Positions 24,701 to 31,827 of a stretch of DNA of 32,988 nt are shown here, in pieces. Each line of letters begins with the position of its first letter. The stretch's first letter is position 1. Origin of the DNA: Chara braunii (Eukaryota; Streptophyta; Charophyceae; Charales; Characeae). The notes beneath the pieces are model-generated. The model ran no database searches. It saw nothing but the letters and a program-made list of their open reading frames with translations, and had not been told where the DNA came from. The translations under genes and the position numbers were made by a program. The stretch covers positions 64,603 to 97,590 of the forward strand of contig BFEA01000666.1 of the NCBI GenBank assembly GCA_003427395.1. Direction: 5' to 3'.

Positions 24701-27700
24701 GCCAAGCAAGTTGGTGGCGGTGTTTGTCTGCAGGCGGCATCCTGAGACCTCGCCGTTGACAGCAGCCATAGCCGGCCCAGCCTGAGTCTGCCATAGCTGG
24801 GGCATCCTCAGCGCATCTACCCCTGGGGCATCTGCGTCTGGCCGGGCTATATCGAGGCTCTACACTGTGTTCTCGTGGGTGGTGGCAGCCATAGCTGCCT
24901 GTTCCTTCGTCAGAGTTGTCCATCGGCACTGAAGACTTCATCNNAGNACCTGTTCTTCATCAGGGTGGTTGGCGCTGGCCTCTGGGAGGCCATTCTGATG
25001 TGGCGCTACTAACTGGGTGTAGGATAGAGAGTGGGGTGTGAGTTCTGAGAGTGGCGAGATACTGGAACAAACTCTGTTACGATAATTGTTTGAGTTGGCT
25101 CATCATCAGTGTAATTCCAATTGTTATCCTCGCAGGTCCTACTTGTGATTGGTTGTTGGGAGTTTGTCAGAGAGAGAGAAACACTGTGTGTCTTCTCCCC
25201 ATCTGTGCATAGCTGTATTCCGCTGCCTACTCTGATCTGTGTGCAGTGTGGACTCTGGCTCCTCTCCCCCTTCTCTTATGCATTGTGGGCGTGTATGAGA
25301 TTGTCTGTGTGTGAGTGGCGGTAAAAATCGTCACACAACCAAGTTCATAACAGGTAGATGTCAGCATGCCTTTGTTGTTGCCCATGCCCTTCTGTAAATG
25401 AGCGCACAGCATCTGGTGTGCCAACGCCGCATGCTTGTTTGGGCCCCTCCTTGTGGGCAGGTGTGATCACTTTAGGTTTGCTTGCATTTGTGTGCATGGA
25501 CATGTCTGTCTATGTCTGCAACTACCCAAGCATATACACCTGAACATGAACTACCTACCTAGCCCACGCGTGTGCTCTCCAGCGCAGCCACTACCACCTC
25601 CTCACACCTCCTCTTCCTTGTCATCATCCTCAGCATTTCACATGCTGATGTCACTTGCGCACCCCCCAGCTATATTTCCTTGCCCATCTTCCCCTGCTTG
25701 CTTCTGTTTCTCCATCCTTCAGCTCTTCCTATGCCTGTTGTGCAGGAAGACGGTCTTTCTTCTGTCGCATGTCTCCATGATATAAACAAGGCAGTTTCTC
25801 TCCAGACGTGGGAGGGACGGACGAGTGATGAGCGAGTTCACCCGCACTCTGCCAAGCTGTCGCACTTCTTAAATATGTTCCCATGCTCTCCTGTCCCCAG
25901 CACTTGATAACATGCATGTACACTCTAGCAGAGCCATTACCACCTCCTTTCACCACCCACTTCTTTCCCATCAACACAGCACTACAGATGTTGAAGCCAG
26001 CTGTACACCTCTCAGCGACCTTTCCTCGCCGAATTCCCTGCTTGCTTTTGTTTCCTATCTTTCCACTCACCCTATGCCTGTTGTGCAGAAAGACAGTATG
26101 CCGACTCTCCCATGTCTTCATGACACGAACAAGGCGGTTGCACCCGACCTGGCAGGGAGGCAGGGAGGGACAAAGGATGAGTCCATTCAAACATGGTCTG
26201 CCAAACGGTCGCATTGCTTAAACCAGTTCTCATACTCCCTTGGGTCCAGCTCTCTTCCTCTCGCCGTGTTGGCACAACAAAAGTATGCCGGTTGACTCCA
26301 GACCAGAGAGAATGTAGGAAATTGGAAGGCAGGAGATGGTGGACAGTTAGGACATGAAGGTCTTAAGAATGTAGATGTGATGGGAAAGCGAGGTAGAGTA
26401 GAACCTAGGCAATTAGGGTGGAAATGAGTTGAGCAAGTAACATTCGGCCAGAGGGGCTGGCAGGGCACTCCTCCCCCCTGTGCCTTGACCCCTTGGACCT
26501 TATCCTGCAGTGTGACTGGGTGCTGCAGGACAATCTCCAAGGAAAGGCCAAAAGGTGGGAGGGGTTGGCACTGTGGCAACCCCCCCTTGAATAGGCGGCT
26601 CAAGCCACAAGTGCAGGCTGTCTCTCTTCTCTGTCTGTTCTCCTCCCTTGCTTGTTTCAAAATGTATCAAAAACGGTGCTTGCCGGTGATAAACAGCCGA
26701 ACTCATGCCCCCCAGAATAGAAGGGGCTGGTGTAGTTGGAAAGGATCGGAAAAAAAAGAGAAAGTGGGCTGGGCAAAACACTAGTTCCTCATAACACCCG
26801 AAGACGCCCTGCCTCGCCCTGCCTCGCTGACAGGGCACTCATCTTGGAAAGAAAAGAAAAAAGAAATACAAGAAAACAAAGTTTCGGAGTTCGAACGCCC
26901 ACCTCGTTCGCTGGCCTGATTCCGATGTAATAGTGGTCAGATACATTCTGAAAATAGGTATGCGTGTATCCCCCCCCCCTGCATGAGGGCCTTCCCCAGA
27001 ACGCGGATGGGAAGAAAGAAACAAAAGAAAATGAAAAAAAAAAACAAAAGATTCGGCCGCGATAGCGGTCAGATACAAACAGATGCATTCTGGACATTAC
27101 TAGTGTGCGTTCGTTCTTCATGAGGGCCTTCCCCGTCATCATTAATTTCCATTTAGTTAGTTTTTTTTTTCTCCCTTGGTCTTTCTTTTTTCTCCCCTTT
27201 CCCCTTCTTTTGTGCTGGCACGAGATACAGCACTTCAGTTTCAAGGTAGGCTGGTACTGTTGCCTCCCTCAATGGCACCGAAAACGTGCACTGTAGGTTG
27301 CAGGCTAGGCAGAAAGCACTTTCTGGTTCGACAACTTAGCTTCGTTCGGAGTGGTGGTTTAACACCAGTATGACTGTGGCACGAGTTTTCTCTTTAGAAT
27401 ACCATTTGCAATCCCGGTTTACGGAACCAAAGGCCAAGGAAGGGATGACACCAGGTTGGCATTACCAACCATATCCATTGAAGTGCTAGGAGGAAATATG
27501 AACAGTGCACAGGAGCATGGAAGATCTCGCAACATACCGAGGCCCAAGTCCACTAAGAACAACTTCTTCTCATCTGGGGTTCCCGGAGGACCGAGCAAGA
27601 AATTCTCTGGTTTGACATCCCCATGTACAAACCTGTTGGCAGCCGAGACAGTCCACAGAGTCCAGATCACAGGTCAGTGGCAAATGACAACATTGTCCCG

Positions 27701-30700
27701 TGCAGAGAGAAGACCAACAACAACAACAACAGCGGCTGCAGCAGGCACGAAACGACAGTCACAACAACATCAGACCCCAAGGAAATAAAAAAGGTGTCAC
27801 AAGTATTTCCATTTCCCATTACCTCCATCTCTGCCCCTTCATGACCAAAAATTGCATCCGTATATTCTCAATCTTGTTGTAATGCATTAAGTACTAGTAG
27901 CATTTGAGTCGTCCTTGTTTCCTTTGCCCGCCCTATGGAGTCTGTGCAAACTAATCCAGTGGACTACTTCTAAATATCTGAATGTCACACAGCCATTATG
28001 CTCACAATAATATAATGCAATGCAATGAACTTTGTTCCCAACAAAGCACGTTAAACAAAAGGGGACCTCGACAGATAAAAACAGCTCCAGATCCTATGGC
28101 GCACTTCATAGATACACATTCATGACAGAGCAAATACATCCAGAATTTCCAGCATATCACACACAAGAACCAAGCCACTGAACAATCCCCAGCCAGAACT
28201 GCAAACATAATATCTGAAAATAAAGCACATGGGCATCACTTCAACACATTTATTAACAGGGACTTCCAACATATCAAACACAAGATCCAAGCTGCTCAAC
28301 AATCCCCAGCCACCATTTCCCGATTTATGTTTGTCATCATTGCGCAGGGGCCATGCTAATCTTCTCCATGATTGACGAAGTCCAGATCAATATCAACAAG
28401 CAACAGCTTTACGACGTGTACAACCACAATTACTTATTTATGGGTATGCATATGCTGGAGAACCTTAGAGAAGGACTGAACCCAGGGGAAAGCAATTCAT
28501 TTGCTAGTTCTCAACGCCCCACTCCGCTCACTGCTTGGCAAACACCACAGTAACCGATACTCACCCCTTTGAATGCAAGTTCTCCAAAATAGACAATGCC
28601 TCCACAGCGATACACGCGACCATTTCCGGAGACATTCTGCTTCGACACAGGCGACACACAGAAGTATGATGTCAAGGGACAGAACGACGATACGCACAAA
28701 AGGTTGGTTGGGCCACTGTTTAACAAACGGGCTGACTATAAGAACACCATCAAAGCAACAAAATTGAAAATTGAACATACTACAATTACTCAGCCACCGA
28801 CATACAAATAACACCACTGATAACCATATCAGCCTGGGACATTCTAGCCTGGTGCAGTTTTCACCATCACTGAAACAAGAAGGGGGAGTACTTCAGAGAC
28901 TTTGACTACTCCACAGGCTGTTATGAAATCTCCGTCAACGCGGCCTGTGTTTAACGTACGATTTTCTTTGCTAACAGGAGACTGACCATGTAAAACAAAG
29001 ACCCTTAAACCACCAGTACATGCCAGCCATTGGCCGTGGGCCTCTCTCGGAGGCTGCCCGCTGTCGATTTATTTTATCGACGGCGGGCGACGCCGAGCAG
29101 GGCCCGATGCCAATACTCCTAAGAAATCGGGGGCAGGGCCCGATGCCGGCCACTGTTGTTTCGGCCTCCTAAGAGATCGGAGGCCCACCCGACGCCAACA
29201 TGGGAAAAGGTAGTGGTGCATTAACACAGGCGGTCCTAAGTGCAACGAAGTTGCCTCTACAAAGACAAGCCGGGAACAACTTCAGCTTTTGTTTTTTTTT
29301 CCACGAGCCAGCACCAAGTGTGGCCTCAGAGTTTCCATAGTACATGCATCATTGACGCCCTCTCCCTCCCCAAGTGCACACAATCCCACCCCACCTGCAT
29401 TTTCCTACCTCGTTAGCACTCATCTTCCCATTATTTGTCAGTCCCACAATGACACCAATCATAGTGCGCTCAACTGCTTCTGAAATCCTCTCTAACCTCT
29501 TGCAATCAAAAGACCAAACAGCTCCACGCTTCCTCGACCACGTACCATAACCCTTGACTCTCCCTGCCTGCATGTGATGTGCAGGCAGGCAGTACTGCAT
29601 GCCCTTTCCCAAGCTTAAGCCACCAGAAAATACTTGGATTTCACAAGACACACAACAAAAACTTTACAGGGCCATCCTAAAGATGGCCCGTCCTCGACAA
29701 CAACACATCAATAAGCTAAACAGACACCAATAAGGTAAACAGACACCGATGGATTTAGCTCTACAAAGAACCTGCATTTTGTGCATAAATGCCACGACAT
29801 TTCTGCACGAGATGAGGCCGGAGCAATCAGAGAAAGAGACTGCCATTCACAGAGACGTTATAACAATCCAACTTTTCCCAAAAAAAAAAAAAAAAAAAAA
29901 AACATCCAACTGACATAATATGATGACAATAAAACGGAAACGGTAACAAGGGGGCTTACTGCTGGCCAGATGTGTTCCAGACGTCCCAGAGACTTGGCCC
30001 TAGCATGTCCATCACCTGAGTGTCACGAGCAACAGGACACAAACACAATGCCACGTGCAATTCCAACCCCGTCAGTGCTGTCGAGAGCATGATGATGCAA
30101 GTAATAACCGTAACCGTAACAAGAGCAAGAACGAAGCACCGTAACCGACAACAAGAAGACTGGAAAGCTTCCAAACAGGAAGCAAACGTAATGCTACATG
30201 CAAACTGAACCCCATACCATGCATGATGTCATCAATGGGTGCAACAAGAGCAAAACCGAACGCCAATCCATCAACTACATCCAGACAACAGCACGACAGC
30301 AATGCTTCTGAATCGTTTGATCAAGGAATGTCGGAAACTTCCATCAGCCAGTCCGAGCGGACAGTAGCCGAGAAAATGACACCCACAAATCAGTCTCCAG
30401 TGAGAAAATTACAGCCATGGAGATAAGAATCAAATAGAGTCCCGTGCAATGATGACTACAACAGGAAAACACGGTCACACATCAAGATCACTCTACGAAG
30501 AATGTTCCCTTACACCTTTTAAGGCGCCAAAAGAGATCGTTTGGTACATCCATATGAATAACATTCAACAAAAATAACATTACACGAGCACAAACGGCAG
30601 GCAGCCACCTTTCATCACAACTGATCAAGATTACAACAGGACAACCACGCCTGACATCACTGTCGGATGATTGCTCACCGTCCCTTCCATTGGAGCCTTT

Positions 30701-31827
30701 AACCTTCTTGCCACTGCTTTGCTCCAAAAGGCTCTTCAAACCACCAGCACACGGCCCCAGCATTGCAGAAAATGAACTGGTCCCCACCACCGCAACTTTC
30801 GGGGCTGGGAAGCAGTTAATAAAATTCATTGATGGCTTTTGTCGCGTTACCGGCCTGCAAAAGTCATAGTGAAGGGCCCCCGGCCGACGTATGTCCGTGT
30901 GCTGGTGGTTTACGTTGACACCGGCATTTCGTAATAATACCGGAAGCAACCCAGTTTCCGTCCCTACCTCCCCCATCCTTCACAAACACCCAAACACCAC
31001 TCAAACTTCTGTAGCCATGGGGGGGGCAAGAATGAGTAACCCCATCTTCCAATAAACACCAGAAGACAAATCAAGTTTCTGTGGAAGTGAGCCAGGAATG
31101 ATTACACGATAGGATGGATGCACCCAACACTAAGGCCAACAGGAACCCAGCTGATCAAAGCCCAGCCATTCCCAGTGGCATGGAGACTATCAATATACCA
31201 TCAAACATAGGGGAAGACAAGCAGGATAGGAGATTGGGAAGACATCAGCAAAAGGACCACCTTGACCTCCTTGTCAATGAGATCCAGGCAATTCGGACAC
31301 ACATGTCAAAGGAGTTAAGACCACCAGTACACAGGCCCAGCCTTGCAGAAAAGAATTCCGTCCCCACTGCACTCTAGCACCCTGGTACTTTTGGGCCCCC
31401 CGCACGGTCGGTACCGCTGATCAACGGCTGGCATCGCGTTTCGGGCCTCCAGAAGACGAGGTGTCAGGCCCGCGGTCCAGGTGGCCATCTACTGGTGGTT
31501 TCAAGAGCCAACAATTCAGCAGCAATGTCTTCAACAAAACCAGGTTTGCAAGAACCACACAGTTATTTTTACCATAATGACAACCAACGGGCCTAGCTCA
31601 GTTGGTACACACACAAACTGTTGAAATACAGACCTGTGTTCAAATCTATGGACGAAATTCCTGAATTACCTAGGAGTGGTCAGTTTCACAACGATACCTC
31701 AAGGCCATTGACGATGTAAATTTACAAAAAAAAAGAAAAAAACAACAACAAATTTACCATGATATAGTAGTCCGCCTGACGACCCTTGTAATGCACTCGA
31801 GGCACACCATGGCTACCACCAAGTTGG
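14043..31827 (-). CDS. MLK: MUT9-like (MLK/PPK/AEL) casein-kinase-1-like Ser/Thr protein kinase, partial multi-exon gene
   Basis: Seven exons on the minus strand, in order 31758-31827, 29960-30015, 28565-28636, 27538-27632, 19280-19346, 16941-17070 and 14043-14261, total 709 bp: one base completing a codon plus 236 codons, with no stop and matching intron phases. In this 236-residue numbering the hinge is [14 protein letters not shown] (24-37), the catalytic loop HGDVKPEN (69-76; Asp71, Lys73, Asn76), the metal-binding motif DLG (94-96) and the activation segment through [19 protein letters not shown] (109-127). The C-lobe follows to INTDGAAR. These motifs match plant MLK1-4, also called PPK or AEL kinases. 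By family knowledge these are nuclear kinases that phosphorylate histones, cryptochrome, PIF3 and other regulators. The glycine loop and VAIK lysine lie outside the window. The C-terminal domain usual in the family was not found. The span is the visible part only, so neither start nor stop codon is seen. Confidence 0.93.
14817..14953. repeat. Two-unit tandem repeat
   Basis: Units 14817-14879 and 14895-14953 share GGCTGA-AGCACACC-CCACCAAC and CCCACAAGGCTGG-TAATCCCC. Confidence 0.8.
15770..15940 (-). mobile_element. SINE-like head, minus orientation
   Basis: The minus strand has the B box AATTCGAATCC (15888-15898), then AGACTATATATATTC and GGCCCACTC. The A box is weak. It lies head to head with the element at 16021-16130. 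Confidence 0.5.
16021..16130 (+). mobile_element. SINE-like head, plus orientation
   Basis: A box TAGCTAAGTGGG (16028-16039) and B box AATTCGAATCC (16069-16079), followed by AGAGTATATATTCGG. Shares the ACCTGAATTCGAATCCAGA block with the minus-strand element at 15770-15940. Confidence 0.6.
16219..16642. repeat. (TC)n microsatellite interrupted by the gap
   Basis: TC dinucleotides at 16219-16276 and 16557-16642 on either side of the N run. They are probably one tract of at least 144 bp in the intron between exons F and G. In gene direction it reads (GA)n. Confidence 0.95.
16277..16556. other. Assembly gap of 280 N
   Basis: A run of N flanked on both sides by (TC)n, so the assembly broke inside a long dinucleotide tract. 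Its length may be an estimate. Confidence 0.99.
16941..17070 (-). CDS. MLK: MLK-like kinase exon F (end of activation segment to alpha-G)
   Basis: After the G that completes Arg, 43 codons start [20 protein letters not shown] and run on to a [11 protein letters not shown] end. The acceptor is tatcag and the donor gtgaga. RYASVHAH replaces the APE region as in CK1-type kinases, and RRDDLESL is the conserved alpha-F segment. Here it reads LESLGYTL where family members usually have Ala. It was found by matching the family sequence; most of it lies outside any ATG-initiated frame. A duplicate copy is at 385-514. Confidence 0.95.
18150..18204. repeat. 26-bp inverted repeat with 3-nt spacer, copy 2
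   Basis: Arms 18150-18175 and 18179-18204 match inverted at 23 of 26 positions, separated by GAC. Able to form a long hairpin. Duplicate at 1594-1648. Confidence 0.8.
18656..18723. repeat. (GA)n microsatellite (copy 2)
   Basis: A 68-bp GA tract in the intron between exons E and F, next to a foldback element at 18743-18844. Confidence 0.95.
18743..18844. mobile_element. Foldback element with repeated GTACTATT motif, copy 2
   Basis: GTACTATTYGAA-like motifs face an inverted TTGAATAGTAC. The inner arms are at 18768-18786 and 18818-18837 and the outer arms extend into cacaggtgtg / catacatgtg. Duplicate at 2187-2288. It lies between the (GA)n tract and a SINE-like element. Confidence 0.55.
18850..19205 (-). 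mobile_element. tRNA-derived SINE-like element beside exon E, copy 2
   Basis: The minus strand carries A box TAGCTCAATTGG (19186-19197) and B box GGGTCAATCCT (19143-19153) in tRNA-like spacing, about 75 bp past the exon E donor. The body differs from the 31587-31752 family. The 3' limit at the T run (18843-18849 on plus) is a guess. Duplicate at about 2294-2649. Confidence 0.6.
19280..19346 (-). CDS. MLK: MLK-like kinase exon E (activation segment)
   Basis: With the G from exon D it encodes [22 protein letters not shown] plus two bases of Arg. The acceptor is gatgcag and the donor gtttgt. [12 protein letters not shown] is a near-invariant activation-segment block of plant MLK kinases. This is the copy that lies in correct order between exons D and F. 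An identical copy is at 2724-2790 inside the artefactual duplicate. Confidence 0.95.
19558..19680. repeat. 27-bp minisatellite, copy 2
   Basis: About 4.5 units of AGGCATGCTAAAGATACCGG plus ACCCCAT, the last ones truncated. Duplicate at 3002-3124. Confidence 0.92.
20037..20085. repeat. 20-bp unit repeated at 29-bp period, copy 2
   Basis: GAGCATAGCCACTGTCGTGA and a one-mismatch copy 29 bp on. Duplicate at 3481-3529. Confidence 0.85.
20119..20287. repeat. Nested direct repeats at 148- and 57-bp offsets, copy 2
   Basis: GGGACCTGAGAGCTTTCTTT recurs at 20119 and 20267. GTCCACTAGCAGGGACC recurs at 20199 and 20256. Duplicate at 3563-3731. Confidence 0.8.
21996..22146 (-). mobile_element. SINE-like relic (same family), copy 2
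   Basis: On the minus strand AACTGTTGAAATACAGGCC precedes the B box-like AGTTCGAACTC (22102-22112) and a GGTCAGTTCAAAT body with ATCTCAAGGTCAT, paralleling the element at 31587-31752. The A box is degenerate. Also present in the artefactual copy at about 5440-5590. Confidence 0.6.
22945..23040 (-). mobile_element. SINE-like relic (same family), copy 2
   Basis: The minus strand has B box-like AGTTCGAATTC (23019-23029) and a GGCCAGTCAGTTTGAAGATG body with GTATCTCACC, similar to the other two elements. No clear A box. Duplicate at about 6389-6484. Confidence 0.5.
23060..23300. repeat. Cryptically simple GTCCAGGGT/GTCCC-rich stretch, copy 2
   Basis: Many degenerate short repeats of GTCCCAGTCC and GTCCAGGGT with no coding signal. 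Duplicate at about 6504-6744. Confidence 0.7.
24440..24640. repeat. Degenerate low-complexity region around the copy boundary
   Basis: Rich in CCTA, GGTCC, GGCC and CAGTC variants, e.g. GTCGGTCAGTCAGTCC. The end of the duplicated segment (24502) falls inside it. Confidence 0.6.
24943..24947. other. Ambiguous bases
   Basis: N at 24943, 24944 and 24947, a small unresolved spot inside the intron between exons D and E. Confidence 0.95.
25574..26255. repeat. Diverged tandem duplication, period about 345 bp
   Basis: Unit 1 runs about 25574-25905 and unit 2 about 25920-26255. Anchors such as CTATGCCTGTTGTGCAG (25729 and 26072), CCCTGCTTGCTT (25692 and 26036) and TACCACCTCCT recur at offsets of 343-349 bp. 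Confidence 0.85.
26929..27140. repeat. Two-unit diverged repeat
   Basis: GATxxxATAGxGGTCAGATAC ... CATGAGGGCCTTCCCC occurs at about 26921-26998 and 27058-27132, separated by an A-rich stretch. A B box-like GAGTTCGAACGCC lies at 26887, so a SINE origin is possible. Confidence 0.65.
27538..27632 (-). CDS. MLK: MLK-like kinase exon D (catalytic loop and DLG motif)
   Basis: It encodes [18 protein letters not shown] followed by [13 protein letters not shown] and the first base of Ala. The acceptor is caacag and the donor gtatgt. HGDVKPEN is the catalytic loop: Asp is the proton acceptor and the usual HRD arginine is Gly. DLG stands where most kinases have DFG. Both substitutions are typical of this CK1-like branch, so the kinase is not necessarily dead. 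An 8.2-kb intron follows. Confidence 0.96.
28147..28195 (-). repeat. 49-bp repeat, unit 2 (distal to U6 fragment)
   Basis: Matches 28264-28312 at 43 of 49 positions, offset 117, same orientation. Confidence 0.85.
28264..28312 (-). repeat. 49-bp repeat, unit 1 (fused to U6 fragment)
   Basis: Directly abuts the U6-like 3' end at 28313. In gene direction it begins tggctggggattg. A second unit lies at 28147-28195. Confidence 0.85.
28313..28369 (-). pseudogene. U6 snRNA-derived fragment (5'-truncated pseudogene)
   Basis: The minus strand matches the 3' two-thirds of the conserved spliceosomal U6 snRNA. The block covering GAGAAGATTAGCATGG and the adjoining CCCCTGCGCAA is perfect (27 bp, 28340-28366), followed by GATGACA and AAATCGxGAAATGG with a few changes (about 7 in 57). 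The 5' stem-loop and the 3' oligo-T end are missing, and no U6 promoter elements are seen, so it is not a functional gene. It lies in the kinase intron between exons C and D, in the same orientation as the gene. Confidence 0.88.
28565..28636 (-). CDS. MLK: MLK-like kinase exon C (alpha-E helix)
   Basis: After one base A completing Gln, it encodes [24 protein letters not shown], with the last Gly codon split as GG/G. The acceptor is gaagcag and the donor gtgagt. This is the alpha-E helix leading to the catalytic loop; the family equivalent reads MVACIAxEAISILEKxHxKG. The exon is too short to stand out as an open reading frame and was found from the expected family sequence. Phases match exons B and D. 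Confidence 0.93.
29056..29088. repeat. GC-rich 13-bp hairpin with 7-nt loop
   Basis: GCCCGCTGTCGAT and its inverted partner (12 Watson-Crick pairs and one G-T) around TTATTTT. Followed by GCAGGGCCCGATGCC repeated at about 29098 and 29135. Confidence 0.7.
29709..29746. repeat. 19-bp tandem duplication
   Basis: CAATAAGSTAAACAGACAC occurs at 29709 and 29728 with one mismatch. Confidence 0.9.
29880..29902 (+). repeat. Poly(A) tract of 23 bp
   Basis: Flanked by similar caatccaac (upstream) and catccaac (downstream), which could be a degenerate target-site duplication. No retroposon body recognised upstream. Confidence 0.7.
29960..30015 (-). CDS. MLK: MLK-like kinase exon B (hinge)
   Basis: It encodes [18 protein letters not shown] followed by two bases (CA). 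The acceptor is actcag and the donor gtaagc. [12 protein letters not shown] is the hinge and alpha-D segment, highly characteristic of CK1-like kinases of the MLK group (canonical CK1 has a similar LLGPSLEDLF). Entry is phase 0, after the ATG that ends exon A; the exit phase is 2 and matches exon C, giving Gln. Confidence 0.93.
30738..30911. mobile_element. MITE-like element with 17-bp terminal inverted repeats
   Basis: The left end AAACCACCAGCACACGG (30738-30754) is perfectly inverted at 30895-30911; total 174 bp with no coding capacity. A diverged relative is at 31318-31501. No clear target-site duplication. Confidence 0.7.
31318..31501. mobile_element. MITE-like element, diverged relative
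   Basis: The left end ACCACCAGTACACAGGCCCAG and right end ACTGGTGGTTT mirror the ends of 30738-30911. Interior blocks (CAGCxTTGCAGAAAA, TCGCGTT, GGCCT) align in the same orientation. Confidence 0.6.
31587..31752 (+). mobile_element. tRNA-derived SINE-like element in intron A-B
   Basis: Pol III-type A box TAGCTCAGTTGG (31594-31605) and B box-like TGTTCAAATCT (31637-31647) at tRNA-like spacing. A body containing ACCTAGGAGTGGTCAGTTT follows, then an A-rich tail. The body resembles those of the elements at about 21996-22146 and 22945-23040. The tail ends about 6 bp from the 5' splice site of exon A. Confidence 0.75.
31758..31827 (-). CDS. MLK: MLK-like kinase exon A (end of N-lobe)
   Basis: The minus-strand reading is one base C, then [23 protein letters not shown]. 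It starts after a CAG acceptor at 31828-31830 and ends at ATG followed by the donor gtaaat. The entry phase (one base completing the previous codon) would give Asn if the preceding exon ends in AA, as in the family pattern VYN-x-LGGSHG. The segment is the beta strands just before the hinge. The exit phase is 0. The A-rich tail of a plus-strand SINE-like element lies directly beside its 5' splice site. The preceding exon, with the glycine loop and catalytic lysine, was not found in 31828-32988. Confidence 0.9.

Larger units (their letters stand above)
19347..27537 (-). other. Intron between exons D and E (8191 bp)
   Basis: Starts gtatgt and ends gatgcag in gene direction. It holds minisatellites, SINE-like pieces, a diverged tandem duplication of about 345 bp (25574-26255), a cryptically simple region (about 24440-24640) and a two-unit repeat at 26929-27140. 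No conserved coding sequence recognised. Confidence 0.85.
27633..28564 (-). other. Intron between exons C and D (932 bp)
   Basis: Starts gtgagt and ends caacag in gene direction. Contains a U6 snRNA-derived fragment (28313-28369) followed in gene direction by two copies of a 49-bp repeat. Confidence 0.9.
28637..29959 (-). other. Intron between exons B and C (1323 bp)
   Basis: Starts gtaagc and ends gaagcag in gene direction. Holds a 23-bp poly(A) tract, a 19-bp tandem pair, and a GC-rich stretch (29040-29170) with a strong hairpin and repeated blocks. Confidence 0.9.
30016..31757 (-). other. Intron between exons A and B (1742 bp)
   Basis: Starts gtaaat and ends actcag in gene direction. Contains a SINE-like element (31587-31752), two related MITE-like elements (31318-31501 and 30738-30911) and diverged direct repeats around 30985-31090. 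The minus frame 30488-30976 is explained largely by a MITE-like element. Confidence 0.88.

Noticed and set aside
25729-26214. 161-codon minus-strand frame
   Set aside because: Explained by the 345-bp tandem duplication; no motif.
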